Part shown: piece after piece, positions 19,588 to 24,166 of the stretch
How the letters are laid out: the number at the start of each line of letters is the position of its first letter
Numbering within the stretch: the stretch's first letter is position 1
Assembly: GCA_030407315.1 (NCBI GenBank)
Contig: JALQPE010002321.1
Location: forward strand, 1-24,166
DNA: 24,166 nt
Reading direction: 5' to 3'
DNA from: Asparagopsis taxiformis
Taxonomy: Eukaryota; Rhodophyta; Florideophyceae; Bonnemaisoniales; Bonnemaisoniaceae
Notes under the pieces: model-generated
The model's database searches: none
Seen by the model: only the letters and a program-made list of their open reading frames with translations
Told to the model about the DNA's origin: nothing
Position numbers and translations under genes: made by a program

Positions 19588-19675
19588 ACTCGTGCAAACG
19601 CTGACCATAACACGTGTAGCATAATGTGTCCTGGCTACACGTGTGTTCATCGCCTGCACGACCTTCAGTACACCC
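19588..19675 (+). repeat. Partial copy of the 126-bp repeat
   Basis: CGCTGACCATAACACGTGTA followed by ATAATGTGTCCTGGCTACAC and a GCACGACCT segment matches the 126-bp unit, 1.6 kb away from the main array and directly joined to the end of the 58-bp array. Confidence 0.85.
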
Positions 19676-19679
19676 CAAT

Positions 19680-20309
19680 TTGGGATCTCCATTTGAATCG
19701 CGTACACTACAGCCGCACTGCGCCAGAGATACATTACTAGACGCAAAGACGCTGAAGCATAAACCCATAGGTGCCTTGCCCACTTTGAGAGCTGTACTTG
19801 TCATCATATTTCTCGCAAGTACGGCGACTACTAATTTGTGGCCGGGAAAACAGTGTAATCTAGGTGGACAACATGTGATAGAGACGAAAAGGAAATCGAA
19901 AATATCGGAAGCGAGTGATTGGACGAGTTCCTCTGATTGGTTCCTGCCATTCCCGGATATAGAATTATGCCTCGTTGAATGGCGTGAGTGGAAGTCCCAT
20001 GTTGCTTTAGAACTCTGGTCGGCTTCCGTCCAAGTTTACTATGTATCTGATCATATCCTGGTCTCGACGACAGTGCGTATGACAGGCTGTCTTGTATTAG
20101 CTTACAATTTTCAGACATACAAGACGCCCAAAATCAGCCTGAATAGGTCGTCACACGCCGTCTTGTCGATGGCAACCCGCTCATGCGACATCCACAGCTT
20201 TTGGTCTTACCGTCCTGTTAGTCTCCCGGTCTTCTCCACAGGAAACAACATTCTCTCGTCCATAATGGGCAATTGCGCTTTGCTCCGCCATCAAACCGCT
20301 CCAATCTAA
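19680..20309 (+). other. Region upstream of the NB-ARC pseudogene; long open frame of doubtful meaning
   Basis: One plus frame is open from 19626 in the repeat to TAA 20307-20309, about 227 codons in all. I recognise no domain in it. It is in the same frame as the NB-ARC reading that follows the stop, but residues such as DWTSSSDWFLPFPDIELCLV do not look like NB-ARC or a linker. Two GATTGG (inverted CCAAT) motifs about 19 bases apart near 19917 and 19936 are compatible with a former promoter. Confidence 0.25.
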
Positions 20310-21484
20310 GCTCACCTAACCCAACTTTTCGTTTTTAACCGCGCAAATCAACCGACGTCTCACCGAACCATCGCATCCGCCGCCCATTCCAGCGCATCAG
20401 CCATCTCGTCTGCAACTCTGACATCCTCCACGTCTCCATGTTCCCCCGCTCCAAATTCATCAGATCCATCTGCACGTCTCATCCCCCAGCCGCAATTCCT
20501 CAGGAGACCTTTCTACGTTCCAATCATTCTGCCCCCGGTACTGGATTTATCGCCATCCTCCACGACTCCAGAAAGCGCTGTGAAGTACGCCCTTCTGTCT
20601 GAAGACCCAGGCGTTAATTCCGTCGTGCTTGTTGGTATTGGTGGCGCAGGGAAGACTACTATCCTCTGTGCTCTCGGTAATGACGAGGAGATCAGCGACA
20701 AATACGCGATGGCTTGTGGTTTTTCAGACTTGGTCATGACATAACACTCTCCTCCTTCATCCGCCAACTCGAGTTGCTTGTCAAATCCGCATGTCCAGAT
20801 TTTGTAGCAGATTTCAAGTAGCTCGCTGCTTCAGAAGATACGCACTGCATGATGATCAACCATCCTTTGTCCATGAAGCACTTCCTGCTTCTATTCGATG
20901 ACGTTAGCGATGTCAATGCAGATGAGTACAGATTGGCCTGTGCTACGTGTCAAGCCGTGCAAGGGAACAACTGTACATCATTGAAGATTCTGACATCCAC
21001 AAGCAGCAGAGTTGTTTCCGATGTATTTAGTCACAACCTTTGTGCAGAGATCGACCCTGGAAACTCTGACGCTGAAAGAAGCCTTCGAATATTTTGTCAC
21101 TACGCAGCCTTGGAGATGTCAGATGTTTCTTTACTCTCCGATTAGAACCGAGACGCCCTGGACCACGTTCTGGAAATATGCCAAGGACTTCCGCTCCCAT
21201 TGAGAATGGCTGGATCTACCGTCAGGCAGCTTATGTACCCTAGCGTAGATCAATGTGATCAGAGTGCGATCGGTCGGTATTGGGGGGGACTGGCATCGAG
21301 GACCCGGTCTCCTGCAGGGGCAGAGGGTGTAGAAAAACATCTAGGCATGACATCTATCTTGGAGACGAGCATAAAATTTGTCGAGGATGGATGGGAGTCG
21401 ACGAAAGCGCCAGAAAAGCTCGCTGATCACCTCACAGTGCAAGACATGTTTCACTCATTTTGCATTGTACAAAAGCAAACATAG
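20310..21484 (+). pseudogene. NB-ARC ATPase (NLR-type) pseudogene
   Basis: The reading opens with a Ser/Ala/Pro-rich linker without a visible start codon, then FYVPIILPPVLDL and SVVLVGIGGAGKTTILCAL. The P-loop GIGGAGKTT is at 20634-20660. That frame ends at TAA 20742-20744. A frame shifted by one continues DITLSSFIRQLELLVKSACP, crosses TAG 20819-20821, and reaches Walker B HFLLLFDDVSDVN (20882-20905) and an RNBS-B-like KILTSTSSRVVSD. It crosses TAG 21143-21145 in frame into ALDHVLEICQGLPLPLRMAG (GLPL motif, 21182-21199) and LETSIKFVEDGW...LTVQDMFHSFCIVQKQ, an ARC/winged-helix-like segment. Motif order and spacing are those of the NB-ARC nucleotide switch of NLR/AP-ATPases. No repeat sensor domain is seen after it. 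One frameshift and two stops make this copy non-functional. It lies inside the candidate CACTA element. Confidence 0.8.
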
Positions 21485-21594
21485 TTCTAGTTTGTGATGC
21501 GCATCTGCACCGCTTGATTCAATGCCTCATTCGATAAATCTCTGATTCCTTTCGCATTTACGTTGGTCACACAGGACGTGTGCTCAAATGGTTT

Positions 21595-23062
21595 TCATTC
21601 GTTCTGGGTTGAGAGTTTGACATTTCTATCGCATCGGGATACAGCCAATAATATACTGTTCAGCATGTGAACAATTTCATCAAATTTTTCTATAACTTCA
21701 TGCGGCTTTGCCAGCTGCATTACGTACTTCAGCGCACACTGCTTCCAACCGGACGAGTCCAACTCTACTCCCGTCTCCTTCTGCGTGATCAAGTATCGCC
21801 CGTTTCGCATTTCCACTATCTGGGCTTCAAGGTCCTCGTGAAGCACTAGACATCCAACGTTTTTCCCGCTGTGATACAGCACTAGACGCTCCTGTATTGT
21901 CAAAGCAGAGATGCAACGATCAATGCGCAAAACTCCCGGACCGTCTGCATATGTTTCAACGCAATGCTTGATACTGCAAGATGAGTTCTCGCTCACCTTA
22001 ATCTGTCCCTCAACAATTCGGTCAAGAGCCCATCTCGCCGCCTCTTGTCCACACTCGCCCGACAGAAATGAATTGATTACTTCTTTACAATCTTCATCTT
22101 GTTCGGCGCTTTCATGCAAAGGAACACTAGCCGCTGACCTCGTTTCCAGTATGCGGTAGCTTCTGCGCTCTCCGCTTGAGAATTGACTTTTTATCGTGCA
22201 GCGCAATTCACTGCCACCCATCACCGCCGTATACGTCACGTATTACTTGCCTACCACCGTCTTGCCAGTCTTCATTTCGTAGCGAGACGTCTCCGGCCTG
22301 CTAGTAATTCGTGCTGCGAATATCAATCCCTCCAGCTCTTGGTCTATAGAAACCGCTTATTCGGATAGTGTCATTGTTGCGGTGGGGTGCATGGTTGAAT
22401 TCATCGTCATATAATCGTAGCTGACTGCGTTCAACGTTTCATGTAGACGCATTAAGAAGTAATCCGTATTTGTGATGCCTGGCAAAATCATCAAATCATC
22501 TGCCGTGTAGACACGATTTGTTTCGTTTTCGGAAACTTCGCGTATGCATCGCAACTTGTCGATGGCTTTCGAGAATTCCAATGCCGTCTCCACAGCATTC
22601 ACCTCATCTGATCCACAAATTAAGCTGACCCTCACGCATGCTTCCAGAAAACATCAGGCTGCATGTGCTGTTTAGTAGCTCTATGATTTCGTGGTTCTCA
22701 CCAGAGGTGGCGGAAAGCAGTACCGGAAACACTCCAGCCAAGCAATTGTGCCTCTCTGAATATGTGGTCCAAATGTCGTTAATTATAGCAAGCTCTTCGT
22801 CCATCAAGTCATCATCTGCGAACCACACAAGGTCGCACATGAGAACGCAGGCGCTGCTTACAAAATCGGAGAGAAACCCAGGCGATTGCAAAGTATCATC
22901 GGGCGCTGGTCGGTGCGAAGGGGCGCTCCCAGGCTGCCGAGTAGGTCGTGGGTGCGGGCGCAGTTGAGGACCGGATAGAGCTTGCAGACGAAGCTGAATT
23001 CGAATGTAAGTCATGGGCGGTTCGGGTGGGGCGAGCTTGGGCGCGGGTGCAGGACGAGACAA
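21595..23062 (-). pseudogene. Decayed gene, unrecognised, convergent with the NB-ARC remnant
   Basis: Read on the minus strand, a Pro-rich N-terminus (about 23062-22890) leads into LSDFVSSACVLMCDLVWFAD and DLMDEELAIINDIWTTYSER. After one frameshift near 22620 the frame stays the same to the stop at 21595, broken only by TAA at 22357-22359 and at 22243-22245. Notable segments are NAVETALEFSKAIDKLRCIR, ECGQEAARWALDRIVEGQIK, LVLYHSGKNVGCLVLHEDLE and EKFDEIVHMLNSILLAVSRC. This gives about 490 residues of helix-rich soluble protein. I do not recognise the family. The number of breaks is low for the length, so decay is recent or some breaks could be introns. It ends 110 bases from the end of the NB-ARC reading, tail to tail. 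Confidence 0.5.
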
Positions 23063-23784
23063 CTGCGGCTGCCATGTTGGGACAGACGAGGGAGGAGGGT
23101 AGGTGGGGAATGGAGAGACGGATTAGTTCCTCTTATTCTCCATTTCTTATGCAATAGCATGGTTCTGTCCTAGGACATGTGGAGCGAGGAATGGCATGTA
23201 CGAGAGATCAATCGACGCTGCGATTTGTACTGCAGGTGGTAGTACCAATCCTGTGCGCAATATTACAACGACAGCAAGCGCTGCCTGTGATCTGTTCCAA
23301 CAGAAGCACCTCACGCCCATGAATGATACTTATCAACTGCCCAGTCGGACAACCATTCGGCGTTTTTCACAGTTGGCATTTCAGCGCACCGTTTCCAGAT
23401 TTAGCTCTTCTGCATCATCGCATCTAACTTTGGTACACTCTCACTGGCGAAGCGCCACATCTACAATGAGTATCCCACCATGCCGCTGTGTCCCGGTAAT
23501 AAAGGAAACTGAGATCGATTAAAAGGGGTCATGTTTGTTCTTGGCCATGTGATACTCAAATCTTCAGCACTGCTTTACCTCCTCTACTGTCTTCTACCCC
23601 ATATCTTACACCTTCGCACCGCTAAGCCCAGTTCCTCCTTCGCTGTCCGCCCTCTTCTTTGCCTCTACAATCGAATTACTATCTCTTCGACTACTCTCCT
23701 CTGGTTGCCACGCCAGTGACCAGAACTTTATCCGGAAATTTCAGTTCGTGCTTTAGACCGAGTTCGGTTTAAACAGATCAATTC
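23063..23784. other. Gap without a recognised gene
   Basis: A plus frame at 23196-23522 and another at 23531-23719 have no recognisable motif. Nothing else is seen before the subterminal repeats begin. Confidence 0.4.
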
Positions 23785-24125
23785 GTAGTAACATTGACCC
23801 GAAACAACACTGATTTAAATCTTTGGAACAGTTTACAATGTTCCGTATGAGAGCAGTTCACCATCTCGGTTACCACATTTACCGTTCTGTGTTCAATGAA
23901 TACTGTTTTCACCGTTTTCAGGACACTATTTAAGTTCTTTCGTAGAGCAGTACATTCGAATCTCCAGAACAATATACACCGCTCTCAAATCTGTGTATTT
24001 CGAGGAAGAATAGTACATTCACTGTTCATGGCGCACTGCACACTGTCCTGAGACGATGTTGGTACTGTTTCTTCTGAAGAACACTAGAAATACTGTTCTG
24101 AAACACTATTTTTACTGTTCTGGAA
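23785..24125. repeat. Right subterminal array of GAACAG/CTGTTC repeats
   Basis: GAACAGT/ACTGTTC and near variants (GAACAATA, ACTGTTTC) recur roughly every 30-50 bases, including TACTGTTCTGAAACACTA and TACTGTTCTGGAAC beside the terminus. This is the same motif family as 13380-14560, which places both arrays at the ends of one element family. Confidence 0.75.
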
Positions 24126-24126
24126 C

Positions 24127-24143
24127 TTCATGCCCTCCTAGTG
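24127..24143 (-). repeat. CACTA-type terminal inverted repeat, right (family 2)
   Basis: TTCATGCCCTCCTAGTG is the inverted partner of 13356-13372, matching 15 of 17 bases. It is followed by CGA, which differs from the CTT before the left end. Confidence 0.7.
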
Positions 24144-24166
24144 CGAGACATTGTGTCATTGTCAGG

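Larger units (their letters stand above)
13356..24143. mobile_element. Candidate CACTA/EnSpm-like element, 10.8 kb (family 2)
   Basis: The left end CACTAGGAAGGCACGAA (13356-13372) and the right end at 24127-24143, whose reverse complement is CACTAGGAGGGCATGAA, match at 15 of 17 bases. Both are followed inward by GAACAGT palindrome arrays, so ends and subterminal regions agree. CACTA elements normally make a 3-base target duplication. Here the flanks are CTT and CGA, which do not match, so mutation, recombination between two copies, or an end pair from different insertions is possible. I found no transposase. The interior holds tandem repeats, an NB-ARC pseudogene and an unrecognised decayed gene, as in non-autonomous elements carrying host sequence. 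Confidence 0.5.

Noticed and set aside
22604..23062. WFADDD on the minus strand, resembling a reverse transcriptase active site (Y/FADD)
   Set aside because: No other reverse transcriptase motifs surround it, and the following residues do not fit the fold.

Overview
The window looks like nuclear DNA of a eukaryote, built mostly of repeats, transposon ends and broken genes. I see no intact gene that I can name, no rRNA or tRNA, no CRISPR array and no bacterial-style operon. Gene remnants are read as long intron-poor stretches and include an NB-ARC ATPase and a transportin-3-like importin. That, with the dense palindromes, would fit a red alga such as Chondrus crispus, but this is a recognition-level guess and not something the sequence proves.

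Layout. 1-460: a CACTA-type transposon terminus followed by clustered short palindromes (core GACAGTAAA). 600-925: an unrecognised open frame. 1264-2134: a frame-shifted remnant of a transportin-3/importin-beta N-terminus and an adjacent coding-like scrap. 2135-4580: no gene I can support. 4580-9640: a highly structured repeat block. It holds a 75-bp tandem repeat, a ~172-bp tandem repeat, and three large fold-back elements made of a 37-bp near-perfect palindrome (12 copies). The fold-backs are separated by degenerate spacer repeats, and a truncated CACTA right end is inserted in the third spacer.

9911-12085 (minus): a long decayed gene whose C-terminal part has the conserved residues of a 2-oxoglutarate/Fe(II) dioxygenase (HxD, distal H, then R). 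It faces away from a smaller decayed plus-strand reading at 12185-12600. 13124-13264: an isolated long hairpin.

13356-24143: two matching 17-bp CACTA-type termini in inverted orientation. Next to each, inside the interval, lie arrays of GAACAG/CTGTTC palindromes, so the 10.8 kb between them is a candidate CACTA element. Its interior carries five families of tandem repeats (33, 126, 113, 58 bp and a 44-bp duplication), several sharing a GTCACYGGTTTCA core and many CACGTG sites. It also holds an NB-ARC (NLR-type) pseudogene at 20310-21484 (plus) and a convergent unrecognised decayed gene at 21595-23062 (minus).

The gene remnants do not form a pathway. The common thread is transposon-associated capture and decay of host genes (importin, NB-ARC, dioxygenase) in a region shaped by palindromes.
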